Positions 12,464 to 23,974 of a stretch of DNA of 64,000 bases are shown here, one piece after another; the first letter of the stretch is position 1, and every line of letters starts with the position of its first letter. The position numbers and the translations under genes were made by a program. Source of the stretch: Juglans regia (taxonomy: Eukaryota; Streptophyta; Magnoliopsida; Fagales; Juglandaceae); the NCBI RefSeq assembly GCF_001411555.2, contig NC_049914.1, forward strand, positions 12,870,582 through 12,934,581, in the 5' to 3' direction. Under the pieces are notes generated by a model. It ran no database searches. It was not told where the DNA came from and saw only the letters and a list, made by a program, of their open reading frames with translations.

Positions 12464-13128
12464 CAATGTTTTGTTTTTCATTTTCTTCTGGCTAGAATTT
12501 TTCGTGCCAGAATAGTAACCAACATAGATACGTGGGGTGTTTCGTTTCGACAAAAATTCTAGCCATTCCGGCCTGTTTCGGTCTGAAATTTTCACTGTGA
12601 AATTTTCGCTGGTTAGTTCTTCTTCGCTTACTTGCCTTGGCTTTTATGTTGTCATTTTCTTTTGCCACCTCTCTCAAGAAAAAGAAGAGAGGATCAAGAT
12701 AGATAGTGAGTGAAAGAGAGAAAAAATAATAATAGAAAGTATAAAAGTTACAAGATCTCACCTAGCATTATTCTTGGAGAATGGTAAAGAAGTTTGTAGC
12801 AAACTATGAAAAAAGAAAAGAAAAGAAAAAAAGGGCTGCTAAACTTACTCAGATTCTCTAGCTCTTTGGGAATTGCCTCCATGTACGATCATGACCCTAG
12901 CCTTCCACTTTTACTTTTAGGATAAACAATTCAAGCAACTTACATATCTCAATGATTACTAATAGCTTCGTCGACATCAAAAGAGAGAATTTTCTTAGAT
13001 CTGGAACTGTCGGAATCCAATGGCAGGTCACTGTTGAAAGAAGCAACCCTGGCTCGTGTGCTGGTACCGAAATATTCCATTCCAGTACCTCAACCGAAAT
13101 GGCCACGGGAACAGAATTCAAAACTTTG
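12464..13128. mobile_element. hAT-like non-autonomous element inside the LINE
   Basis: It is bounded by an exact 8-bp duplication, TTAGAGAT at 12456-12463 and 13129-13136. Ends are short imperfect inverted repeats, CAATGTTTTG at the left and CAAAGTTTTG read inward from the right. Removing the 665 bp and one TTAGAGAT restores the LINE reading from ERIIS into QNAFVQ. An 8-bp duplication fits hAT or some MULE families; there is no transposase. Ends contain gaaattttcg/cggaatattt-like pieces seen in other plant MITEs (from memory, unverified). Confidence 0.75.
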
Positions 13129-13136
13129 TTAGAGAT

Positions 13137-14345
13137 GATTCGCTCCATTACCTTACTCATACAGTTAGCAAGGACCTTCAATATTATCTTGTAAATCTCA
13201 CTCACAAGACTAAGAGGTCAAAATTCCTTGAGCTCAGAAGCACCAGGTTTCTTGGAAATGAGGGCAATGAAAGTGGCATTAAGAGATTTTTCAAGCTTTT
13301 TAAAACAGAAAAACTCCTAAAAAATCCGCACCACGTCTTCTTTCACAATCTCCCAACAAACTTGAAAGAATGCCATTGGAAAACCATCAGGACCAGGAGC
13401 TTTGTCTTTGACCATCCCGCTAACCACCCGAAACACCTCTTCTTCATCAAACGGTCTCTCCAACCAACTCACATTAATAGGGTCATGTGAATCAAAAACC
13501 AACCCATCAAGTCTAGGCCTCCAAGAACCAGATTCGGAGATAATATCTTCATAATAATGCATAATAATTAAGATCCTAAGTCCCAATAGATGAGATCGCA
13601 CAACCATCAGAGTGGAGCATCTCATTAGCATTGTTCCTACGATGCTAGTTGGCCATTCTATGAAAACATTTATTACATTTGCCCCCCCCCCCCTTCCAAC
13701 TAAAGTGCCATTGATTTTTGCCGACAAGAGATTTCCCCATCAATAACACTCTCTCAAGATCAGCCACCACACATGTTTTCCTAAAAAATACCTCCTCAGA
13801 AAGGCCCCATCCTCCTCCCTAGATTAAAAAATCTGCAACTCCTCCATAAGGGAATTTTTCTAACCATTGAAATTCCCAAAAAATTCTGCATTCCACTCGT
13901 TTAAATCAAGTTTCAAAGCTTCAAGCTTACTAGCAAGATTGAACCTGGGAGTACCTGTGAACTGATAAGATGTCCACTAGCTCGTAACCTTGTCAACAAA
14001 GACATAAGCTCCCAACCACATATTTTAAAACTTAAAATATCTCCAACCCCCATGAATGCCACCACTGTCCAGCAAAATAAGGAAATGGTTTGAACACACC
14101 CAAGGCATTCTCTTTTGACACAGCTCCGGGTAACGTGCCTCCTAAGAAGGTGAAACAAGAAAACGACCCAATCTCAACTAGCCACAATTATTAGACCAGG
14201 TGGATACACCCACACAAGCTACAAATTAAACATCTATCGATAGAGTGTAACTTCGTTTCATGAAAGCAAAAAATGTCAACATTCCAAGAAATAATCTTCG
14301 GCTTCATAAAAAAGATGAGACCCCTCCCTTTCAATCTATCCCTTC
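13137..14345 (-). pseudogene. LINE endonuclease remnant and RT N-terminus
   Basis: A short apurinic-endonuclease start KIISWNV (about 14310) runs straight into DIFCFHETKLHSIDR, so the intervening part of the fold is deleted. Later [18 protein letters not shown] (about 13920-13865) is the usual endonuclease-RT linker. RT domain 0 follows with ERPFDEEEVFRVV and DKAPGPDGFPMAFFQVCWE (about 13410-13350), then SEIYKIILKVLANCMSKVMERIIS up to the insertion point. Stops and frameshifts throughout; not functional. Confidence 0.82.
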
Positions 14346-14349
14346 TTCC

Positions 14350-15965
14350 ACTCCCCTCCTTAATATCATAATTAATAGAGTATTCTAATATTCTTAACTC
14401 CCTTTCTTTTAGAGGCTGATTTCAAAGCCGAGGAGCATCCAAATTCAATGGCTAGGAGGAGAGCTTAAAATTGTTCTTCGAAGCCATCACAAGAGATCCC
14501 AACACAAGCTTGCATTTCCTCAACCTTTTTTAAAACCTAATCTGACACAACACATGAAAAAGTGTGACAAGGAGGAAGTGCACATAAAGGAATCAGATCA
14601 TCCTGTTTCCTAATACAACAATCCCCTTCACGAAAGGCCAATTGCAAGTTCGAGACGTAAAAATCCTCCCTAACGACATCCTGCTGCACCCTACCAGAGT
14701 GAAGCAACACTTGTGAATAAACTGCATTGTCCATCCCCGATTGTAGTAAAGCCTCTAGTGGAAACAATGGCTAAACAACCAACTGAGTAGAGTCTTTGGA
14801 ATGCGAACCCATTACATACGAAACTAGAGGCATCGATTGGACAACTTTCTGCACATCCACTGTTGTCCTTGACTCAAGGCTCGGCAAAAATTCTCCATCT
14901 TCCATTTTCGGTGACATTTTCGGCACCGACTCACTGATCGAGAGATCTATGGGCTCTAGTGAATGGCACTGCAGGAGAGGGTGAAAGTTTCAAACCCGAT
15001 AACCCTAAAACAGGCCCGATACAAAGCTTTTCTCTCCATACGCGGAGTGGGCCTTTAACCAAGCTCAGACCAACTTTTTGTTTACCCTTATTATCCTCTG
15101 TTAGCTTCGCCCTTAAAGACTGGCCCAACTGCATCATCGAATGCCAACTTACCCACAAGTCTAGACTCGCAACCCACTCCATCCATCGACGAGCCCACAC
15201 CCGTTGCAACCCAACAAAGCATAAAATTAATTTTTCCCTCATATCCAATACGGTGCTCTGCATGGACATTAAAGACATGACCTCATTAGCCTCTAACAAG
15301 CCACCTTTGGAAACCCAAGCATCATACTTAGGAAATTTAAATTTTGGCTGCACCACCTCCCCACCATCCACCCCACAAACATCCCGCTTTCCCCTTGAGC
15401 AGCCATGTGCCCCCAAAGATGAAGACAACTTTTTCTGTACCTCTACAAGAGACCCCTTTAGACCCAACGCTGCTTGAACAAGAGTGGATGGAGAAGCTTT
15501 CTGAGAGGCTACTCTTTCTTTCACACCCGAAACATAGGACATGGAAGCTACCTCTTTCAAGGTTGCAGCAAATTGCCTCCAACCCTCACCCTTCAATACT
15601 TTTGGGACGACAATAAAACCACACCTCACCTCCTTTCCTGTATTCAGACAACGTCAAGAAGCAACCATATTTGTTATGGCAGCATTGGGCAAGCAACACC
15701 TGATTCCCATTACATCTAGACTTGAAAAAACCTGATGTACCAGCCAACGCACCACAAGCATACACCAAAGTGGCCAACCAAGCCATGACATAAACATCCA
15801 CAGTAATGAACTTAGTGACCTTACGACTTTTCTCCGTAATCCAAGCTTACAACTATTCTCCATAATCCGCCACCATTGGTCGTTCTCAAGATGAAAATAA
15901 AAAGTCTTAAGAGTCAATGAGAAGCTTCCTACTAAAACCATGACGAGATCAAAAGAGAGAGTCAC
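14350..15965 (-). pseudogene. LINE ORF1-like protein remnant
   Basis: The start region KTFYFHLENDQWWRIMEN (about 15905-15855) and NKYGCFLTLSEYRKGG (about 15690-15640) lead, after a frameshift, into RCGFIVVPKVLKGEGWRQF (15629-15570). This pattern is common in the nucleic-acid-binding first ORF of plant L1 elements, just upstream of the endonuclease. The central part (15500-14950) stays open for 232 codons but shows no recognised zinc knuckle. A degraded linker continues to about 14350. The assignment rests on position and these short motifs. Confidence 0.65.
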
Positions 15966-16066
15966 TTGGATTTTATTTCATATCAACATATTTAGATTCA
16001 CATGCAATAAGTACAGCAAGAGGCCAATTTAACACAGTTGGCTATTAAGGAAGAGTTATATGTTAT

Positions 16067-16193
16067 TGTTAAAGGACATAGTTGTAATAAGTGTAACTTG
16101 TGTGGGTATAATTGTCAATTGTATGTAGTATATATATGCTATTGTACATCAATGAATAAATGCATTGAAGTATTTTCCCTCCATAAGTTTCTA
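16067..16193 (+). repeat. copia 5' LTR (short)
   Basis: It begins TGTTAAAGG and is followed by the primer binding site, giving about 127 bp, short for copia. The 3' boundary (16183-16194) is approximate. The phrase gttgtaataagtgtaacttg is repeated in the 3' copy. Confidence 0.65.
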
Positions 16194-16195
16194 AA

Positions 16196-16206
16196 TGGTA
16201 TCAGAC
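16196..16206 (+). other. primer binding site (tRNA-Met type, one mismatch)
   Basis: TGGTATCAGAC directly follows the LTR. It is the copia PBS with the usual final GC altered to CT. Confidence 0.75.
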
Positions 16207-16946
16207 TACACGGTTGTCGGATGGTGGTAAGTGGCGTATAGTGGTTCTCGCCGAAATCGAGCTCACTGTGGTCTAAACTTGTTGGAGTGTTTTCTAGTGT
16301 CTTATTTGACTTTTGTTGCCCGATCTAAGCTCACCAGTGTTTGCAGCTGTCGGATTCAAGTTTGTTGTCATCCTCCATGCATCCCAGTGGCCTCTTTCTT
16401 CATCGTAGGCTGCCCATAGGTGTTTGGAAAGTTTCTGATGTCATCTCTGGTATTGGACACTAGGGGTGAGTTCCCCATCTTTGTTTGTGCATCTCGGCTT
16501 GATCCTTGTCATCCACAACTGCCAGAAGTGCTGCCTGTCGCCGGCAACTGCAAAGGGACTTTGGTTGTAGGGATAACCAATCCCTTCCTCAAGTGTGGAT
16601 AACCCCAACATGGAGTTAAAGCTTGTCCCTAATTTGGAATAATGCCTGTTTGGTAACAAGGATAAGGTAATTCCCATACCACTTATTCTCGTTTAGGATA
16701 ACCTAATCCGGTTTTGAGTTTAGGTTGAAGTCGATTTTGGTCGATACCTGATACAAATCGATCCTGCCCGATACACACCTGAGACATACTGGTTTCTAGC
16801 GGATACAGTCTGATATCGGTCGAAACAGTGTAATTCAAAGCCGATATATGCTAATATAGTGTAATTCTGACTGATAAATGACCAAAATTTTGTTATGCGG
16901 GTACTTGGGCTAACTTTCTACATTTCCAGATTGTGTTTCTTGAATT

Positions 16947-19900
16947 TTGAAGTTGAATTGTTGTTTTTCTCATATATTGTGTGGAGTTTCAATCTCCAAG
17001 TTCAGTTGTGATATTTTTTCTGCATCAGTGACAACTAAATTTGAGTTACAATTACATGATGCGGTTGCCTCCTATGTTGCTCCTGGTAGGCGTGGAGGCC
17101 GAGGTGGTAGAGGCTCATGTGGGGGACGTGATGCCCAACGTAATTGCACTCAATGTCAAGAATCTCGTAAGTGCACCCATTGTGGTCACACTAACCACTC
17201 GGTGGACTATTGTTGGGATGTACATGGTAGACCATATGGATCCGCTAATCAAGTTATTTGCCAAGATATGATTAGTATATCGAAAGATGAGTATGATAAA
17301 CTTTTGGGTCGCACACGGGTTTCATCTTTCATAACTACTCTTGCCCAATCAGGTACAACGTCCGCATGTCTTGCCTCATCCACTCAAGATCCATGGATCA
17401 TTGATTCAGGAGCTAATAAATATCTAATTGGTTTGTCCTCTATCTTATCTAAGTTAGATACTGTGACATCTCCAAAAGGTGTAACTTTCGCTAATGGTTC
17501 TATTGCTAAAGTTACAGGCATTGGATCCACTAAGCTCACTGACTCTATATCCTTGTTATATGTTCTATATGCTTCTACTTGTCCCTTTAGTTTGTTGTCC
17601 ATTAGTAAGATTACTCAAAGTCTTCAATATTCAGTGACCTTTTATCTCTCTTCATGTGTCTTTCAGGATATCAAGACGGGAAAAAAAATTGGTACAAGGC
17701 ATGAAGCTAGTAATTTGTATTATTTTGATGTTAAACAGTCGTCCACTCGATCTCTACATCCTCCTCATCATCTTATTATGAATGGCATTGTCATCTTGGT
17801 CACCCTTATCTTTTCCTTTTGAAGCATCAGGTTAGGAATCTAGGAAATGTGTCTCCATTTCCTTGTGAAGCATGTGAAATTAGTAAACATCATCGTGTGT
17901 CTTTCGTACCTCGAGTTGATAAACGAGCATCGAGTCTTTTTGAAAGGATATGGGGACCAATCAACATTGAATCAAACAAGTTTCAATATAGATTTATTGA
18001 TGACTACTCTCATGTGACATGAGTGTTTTTTATGAAGGCAATATTTGAACTCCTTTCCATATTCAAAGTATTTTGGAAATAAATTAAAACCCAATTTAAC
18101 CAAAGTGTTCGAGTTTTACGTTATGATAATGCTAGAGAATTTCAATCTGCTGCCTTTGCTACTTACTTAAGTAATGAAGGAATTGTTTTTCAAACTTCAT
18201 GTTTCTATACACCCCAACAGAATGGGGCGGCTGAATGCAAAAATCATCATTTGTTAGATGTAAACTGAGCACTTTTACTGCACATGCATGTTCCTAAATG
18301 ATTTTGGAGTAATGATGTTCTTACTACTTGTCACCTTATTAATCATATGCCAGTTCTCGATGGTTTCCTTCATCACCACCATTTACCCTTCCTTCAAAAC
18401 TTTTTGGGTGTGTTTTCTATGTTCATAACCTTGGTTCAGGTTTTGTTAAGCTTGTTCCACATTCTACCTAGTATTTTTTTGTTGGTTATTCTCGGACTCA
18501 AAAAGAATATCATTGTTATAGTCTTGTTCTTAGATGCTACTTCACGAGTGCTGATGTTACTTTCTTTGAATCCATACCCTATTTCTCGGACATAGCTTCA
18601 AGTATTGACTGTGATCCTCTACCATTACCTACTCTTACACTTTCTCCTTCACACTCACCCAAACTCACCCAACCCTCCTCAATGCCTCCTCCAGTTCCTT
18701 TACAGGTTTACTCACGTTGATTGTGGCTGCTAGCTTCCATGCCTTCACCAACCATATCTCCATCTTCAGATTCTGAGTTACCTAGTACTTCAAACTCTCA
18801 ACTTATTACTCTCCACAAAGGTACTCAATCTTGTGTTACTCAATATCCAATTACTCAGTTTGTCTCATACCATGCATTATCTCCTTCATTCTTATGTTTT
18901 ACTTCTCAACTTTCAAAACTTTCTGTTCCTAAGACAGTTCAAGATGCTTTACCTGATCCAGGATAGAGGACAGCTATGAAAAATGAAATAAATGCCCTTC
19001 ACCATAATGGGACATGAGATCTTGTTCTACTACCACCTGGTAAGCAACCTGTGGCATTGATTACAAGGAGACTTTCTCCTAGTGGTTCGGTGGAACGTCT
19101 GAAATCCCGCTTGGTTGCTAAGGGTTACACTCAAACATATGACATTAATTACGAGGAGACTTTCTCCCTGTTGCCAAAATCTCCTTTGTTCGAGTGTTGA
19201 TCTCTCTTGCTGGTAATTTAAACTGGCCCTTATTTCAATTGGATGTTAAGAATGCATTTCTACATGGCAACTTGCATGAAGAAGTTTATATAGAGCAACC
19301 ACCTTTATATGGAACAACCACCTGGGTTTGCTACTCAGGGGGAGTATTGAGATACTATATGCAAGTTAACAAAGGCATTATATGGTTTGAAACAATCTCC
19401 TCGAGTATGGTTTGAGAAGTTTTCTGATGTTGTATTGGCATTTGGTCTTCATAGATGCCAAACAAATCATTCAGTATTTCACCTACATGGTGATAAAGGT
19501 CACATTTTGTTGGTTGTATCTATGGACGACATTGTAATCACTGAGAGTGACTTTGCTGGAATTGCTAGGCTGAAACAGTGTTTACATGATCATTTTTAGA
19601 CAAAAGAATTGGGCAAGCTTAGATATTTCCTTGGAATTGAAGTTAGTAGATCTAAAGAGGGTATCAACCTACGTCATTGGAAATATGGACTTGACCTTCT
19701 AGAAGAAACCGGCATGTTGGGTGCATGACCTATTGACACCCCTATGGACCTAAATTGTAAATTCTTGAAAGAGGAAGGGGAGTTGTTTGAAGATACAAGT
19801 AAGTATCAAAGACTTGTTGGGAAATTGAATTATCTCACTATCACTAGCCCAGAAATCTCTTATGCAGTGAGTGTACTGAGTCAGTTTTTACAAAAGACTA

Positions 19901-20475
19901 GGGTTTAACATTGAGATGTTGTAATTCATACTCTTCGTTATCTTAAGCGTGCCCCTGACCTTGGATTACTGTATCGACCAAATGGACATCTTAGGGTTGA
20001 AGCATTTTCATATGCTGGTTGGGTAGGATCCCCGTCAGATAGAAAATCTACTACTGGATATTGTACCTTTGTGAGAGGTAACTTGGTTAAATGGAAGAGT
20101 AAGAAACAAGCAGTAGTAGCTCGGTCTAACGTAGAAGCTGAATACAGGGCAATGGCTCGCACTACGAGTGAGCTAACATGGTTGCAACACTACCTTCAAG
20201 AGATTGGGTTTCCAGCTCCTATCCCTCTCCAGTTATTTTGTGATAATCAAGTTGTAGTGCATATTGCCTCTAATCCTATGTTTCATGAGAGGATTAAACA
20301 TATAGAGATTGATTGTCACTTTATTCGAGATAAAATACTAAGTAGAGACATTTCTACACCGTTGGTGAAGTCTGCCGATAAAGTCGCATATATATTTACT
20401 AAGTCTTTGTGTTGGAGTCGGTTAAAACTTATTTGTTTCAAGCTGGGTTTATATAATATATATGCCCCAGATTGA
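16947..20475 (+). pseudogene. copia gag-pol polyprotein (stops, frameshifts)
   Basis: An RGGRGGRG basic patch (about 17090) and zinc knuckle CTHCGHTNHSVDYC (about 17173) end gag. Protease has WIIDSGANKYLIG (17395), so its Asp-Ser-Gly core is kept. Integrase runs 17850-18600 with an HHCC remnant CEACEISKHH, RYDNAREF (18120) and NGAAECKNHH (18222), which keeps the acidic residue. RT covers 18960-19730 with [17 protein letters not shown] (19240) and SMDDIVI replacing YVDD (about 19519). RNase H covers 19990-20475 with EAEYRAMA and CDNQVVVHIA. Stops or shifts fall at about 17820, 18020, 18267, 18594, 18964, 19198, 19600 and 19907. A near-duplicated stretch ggagactttctcc occurs at 19067 and 19156. 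Confidence 0.88.
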
Positions 20476-20482
20476 GGAAGAG

Positions 20483-20546
20483 TGTTAAAGGACATGGTTG
20501 TAATAAATGTAACTTGTGAGGGTATAATCGATGGTTGTCTATTAAA
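20483..20546 (+). repeat. copia 3' LTR, truncated
   Basis: It follows the purine run attgaggaagag and begins TGTTAAAGG. The first 55-60 bases match the 5' LTR at 16067; after that the sequence differs and runs into the next element. Confidence 0.65.
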
Positions 20547-20729
20547 TGTAAAACACATGTAAAAAATACTTCTGTGTATATTTTGAATTAATATTATTGT
20601 AAAGTAATACAAAGTATTTATACTACAAAGGGTAAAGTAAAAACGAGTGTAATTACATTTATGGACAAAATAAAATAACATATTACAATAAAACTTTATA
20701 CAAGTTGTTATAAAATCTAATTCTCCCCC

Positions 20730-23700
20730 TCAAGATGGAGAGTAAATGGAATGAACTCTCATCTTGGCTATTAATGTAGAGAACTGGTGACTGCCCAAGG
20801 CTTTAGTAAGTAAATTAGAAAGTTGATGTTGAGACCCAACATGAAATGTCTTAAGAATCCTAGCTTGAAGCTTGTCACGTACAAAATGGAAATCAAGCTC
20901 AATATGCTTTGTGCGCTCGTGAAAAGCAGGGTTAGCAGCAATATGAAGTGCAGCTGTGTTATCACAAAACAAATGAGCACTATTTGTAAGGCCCAGTTTC
21001 TTCATCAAGTGGCCCGGACCTGGAGTGAAAATGGCCCAGCCATTTTAGTGTTTAGTAAGGGTCCTGAACGACGTCGTTTTTAGAGGTGAGTGTTTCTTCT
21101 TCAACTTCCATTTCTTTCTCTCCTTTCTTTCCGCATTTCTCTACTTCAGTTCAGTTTCTTCCGCACTCTTCTCTCTCGCACGTCTCTCCTTTCTCTTTTT
21201 CGGTTTCATTTTTATTCCTTGTTGTGGCGTTATTTTGTGGCTTCCGAAACTCATACCCATAACTCCCCATTTCAGTTTTCACTTAAATCAATTCCTCACT
21301 TTGCAGCAGAGCACGGGATTCCCTCTCGCATCTCTCCAGCTTTTCCGTTGGTTCTCTTCCTCCTGTTCAAGATTTCATCTTCAGGTATAACCTCTTCTCC
21401 TTCCATATTTTTGTTGTGCTGCAACAAGACTCTAATTTAATGCATCCTCTCAGCCGATCCTCTCTCCATTTCATTTTCTGCAGTTTTTGTTTTGGCCGTG
21501 AGGTTGGGTTGCGTTTTGTGAGTCTGGGTGTTGTGCGTGGTGGGTACTTCAGGTTGGTGTGTTTCGGGTAGGCATTGAAGCCTTTGCTGGAATTTCTCAT
21601 TTGCTGTAGCGTACTCATGCAGTTTCCTCTTCGAATTTATTTTGATTTTATCCTCATTTCTGCAGTTTGTTGTTGCCGTGAGTTGGGTTTGCATTTCGTC
21701 AATTCTTGGGCTTCCGTGGCTTGTGATTCCTAGTTCTTGGTCATTTAAGTGAGTAAGCCAACACTTTGTATTAGAATGGTCTTAGAATTTTTGATTATTG
21801 GTGTTGGACGTTGACTTTGGAGGGTGTTTTAGTAAATATTAAGATTAGTATATGATATTCTCGATTGAATTTAGGACTGTCCAGATTACTACTTGGTTGA
21901 CTTAGTAAACTATTTTTGCTATAAAATGGTTTGGAATTGTAGGTTTTAATTATTTAGATGGAGGTTGTGTTATTATCTTTTAATACTTAGTTTATATATT
22001 TTTTTTATGAATAGGAGACGAGATTGATAGAGGTCAATTTCAAGGTATAGATAATACGCTGCAGGAGTCAGGTAAGCGGGGTTCCTATGCTGGGTTTTAT
22101 ACAAGTTAATAAGACTGAGGATGATTTTACGAAAATTTGCATAATTTGTGTTGTGTTGGGAACTTGTGAAAACAAAGATCAACCTAGGTCACTATTCTGC
22201 ATTATTTATGAAATCTGTGTGAAAAAGAGAAAAATATGTTCTGACATGCATTGTATAGACATGAGCTAAATTCTGTCATGTGGTTTCTGAAATCTGGAAA
22301 AAAGAGCGATATTAAGAATATGAAAAGTTGTGCATTTATTTAGAAAGATGTTCTGGCTTTTGTGTTCAACGTGTGTAAACTGTCTGATTCTGTTTTAGTA
22401 CTCTGTATTACTTTGATATAAGATCTAAAAACCTTTGGCATGGTGTACTGGTTTTTCGTATCTGACTCTGTCTCTACTTTGCTCTGCTCTGCTCTGTTAT
22501 GCTCTGCTCTGTTTGGGTTGGTACCAACTTCTCTGTCTCTGAGTGCACCCACTTTGGAAACAAAGTGGTTTTATTGTGGTCTTTCCTGTGTGCACACTCG
22601 AGGCTCCGAGAAGAATAAAGGAAAGATTTCACCTCTGTCTCTGCTGGTTTGGCCACCGGGGTTAGCATAACCCTACCACGGGGGTGAAACATGGTCTCTG
22701 CTCTGTTTGGATCTGATGATGATACTCAGTTTATGTTATGCCAAAGTACTATGGGTTTTACTTGTCTTAAAACCATCGCTCTGTTATTTTTGAAAATATG
22801 ATCTGTTCTGCATGATAACTCTGGAAAATATTTTGTTCTGCATACTCTACTTTATAAATGCTCATGTTTGCACGCTAGCATATGATTTCTGCTTACTGAG
22901 TTGTTGATAACTCACCCCCTATCATTATAATATTTTTCAGATGATGTGGTGAGTCCAAATGAGGACCTGGATTAGAATGCTGTTTATGTTTAAGCTGAGG
23001 AGATGTTGGTAGAAGAAGGACTTCTGGTGTTCTTAGTCTTAATGTCTTTGAGTTTTATTTATGTCTTGAGTTTAGTAAGATCTATGATTGTTATGTCTAC
23101 CGGGAGGTTATGGACCCCTTTGATTTATTATTATTGCATTAAAGATTGTGTGGAATTTGTAATGAGATTATTGAGAAGATATGAGATTGATTTCATTTAT
23201 GAAGTTTTTGGAGATTATTCTTTGGATGTGTTGGGAGACATGTTTATGAGTGACAAGTAGTAATTCTCCAAGCCACCCGGGTTTGGGGCGTTACACTATT
23301 AGAATGAGAAATTCTAAAATCTGAGAGTAAAGAAAGAAGCCAAACAATTTCACAAGTTGTAGTGGCCATCGAATGATGTTCTGCCTTCGCAGATGAACGA
23401 GAAATTGCTTGTTGTTTCTTAGATTTCCATGACACAAAGGAATCTCCAAGAAAGACACAGTAACCCGTAGTAGATCTGCGAGTATCAGGGCATGAAGCCC
23501 AATCTGAATCTATAAAAGCTTTGATCTGAAAAGAAGAGTCAGCAGGAAAAAATAAGCCATGTCCTGGAGTGGCCTTAACATATTGCAGAATACGAGTAGC
23601 CTGTAAGTGAGGTTCACGAGGCTTATCCATATACTGACTTAGCCGATGAATAGAGAAGGTGAGATCTGGCTATGTAATGGTAAAATATAACAATCTACCA

Positions 23701-23960
23701 ATTAACCTTCTAAAAATAGTAGGATCAGCCAGTAAAATGCCACTGTCTTTACTGAGTTTCAAATTTTGTTCCATTGGAAAAGCTGATGGTTTAACACCAA
23801 GATATCCCGCATCTTGTAATATCTTAAGTGCATACTTATGCTGACATAGGAAAATGCCTTTAGGAGATCTTGCAACTTCCAAACCAAGGAAGTACTTAAG
23901 CTAACCCAGATCTTTCAGCTTAAATTTAGTGTCCTGCAATGTTTCAAATCATCAATAGAC
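20730..23960 (-). pseudogene. copia RT C-terminus and RNase H, interrupted
   Basis: [15 protein letters not shown] (about 23905-23865) and [14 protein letters not shown] belong to the RT connection. [25 protein letters not shown] (about 23520-23445) carries the first RNase H Asp. The frame breaks at [19 protein letters not shown], where a 2311-bp solo LTR is inserted, then resumes at [26 protein letters not shown] (about 20969-20890). Only the last part of pol is present. Sequence either side of the insert is otherwise close to the family pattern, so the copia was fairly intact here when the LTR landed. Confidence 0.85.
20985..23295 (+). mobile_element. solo LTR of a Ty3/gypsy element (2311 bp)
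   Basis: The target duplication CTATT at 20980-20984 and 23296-23300 is exact. Ends are TGTAAGGCCC and GGGGCGTTACA, an inverted pair typical of long gypsy (Tekay/Del-like) LTRs. The inside has no gag or pol. It has an internal TCTGC microsatellite (22476-22510) and an intron-like stretch ttttcagatgatgtggtgag near 22935. A single LTR with intact duplication means the two LTRs of a full element recombined. Orientation is inferred from motif order and is less certain than the boundaries. Confidence 0.9.
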
Positions 23961-23974
23961 AAATTTAGTGTCCC

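Larger units (their letters stand above)
11400..15970 (-). mobile_element. L1-type LINE, degenerate, split by a MITE
   Basis: Minus-strand order is ORF1-like (15965-14931), linker, endonuclease remnant (14345-13860), RT N-terminus (13740-13137), inserted element (13128-12464), RT core (12463-11700) and RT C-terminal or thumb region (11700-11440). The 3' UTR and poly(A) are not seen, so the left end is truncated or too decayed. Long C tracts (12068-12081, 13681-13692) create frameshifts. This non-LTR element would have moved by target-primed reverse transcription. Confidence 0.83.
16067..20546 (+). mobile_element. Ty1/copia retrotransposon, decayed, with two LTR remnants
   Basis: The 5' LTR starts TGTTAAAGGACATAG at 16067 and the 3' LTR starts TGTTAAAGGACATGG at 20483. 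Between them are a tRNA-Met-type PBS (16196), gag end, protease, integrase, RT and RNase H in copia order. The 3' LTR loses similarity to the 5' LTR after about 20540, where a minus-strand copia element begins. The N-terminal gag is missing; 16210-16940 is leader-like sequence without coding evidence. Confidence 0.85.
20547..23960 (-). mobile_element. minus-strand copia fragment (RT end, RNase H, 3' LTR), split by a solo LTR
   Basis: On the minus strand there is the end of RT (from about 23955), RNase H (23630-23301 then 20979-20730), a polypurine tract (CTTGAGGGGGAG near 20742-20731) and an LTR-like tail with a TATA-like TATAAATACT near 20620, ending about 20547. Gag to most of RT is absent; the fragment meets a plus-strand copia element at about 23961. 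The LTR limits are estimates. Confidence 0.75.

Noticed and set aside
14959..15477. 172-codon plus-strand frame
   Set aside because: Antisense shadow of the LINE ORF1-like region, which has family motifs on the minus strand.
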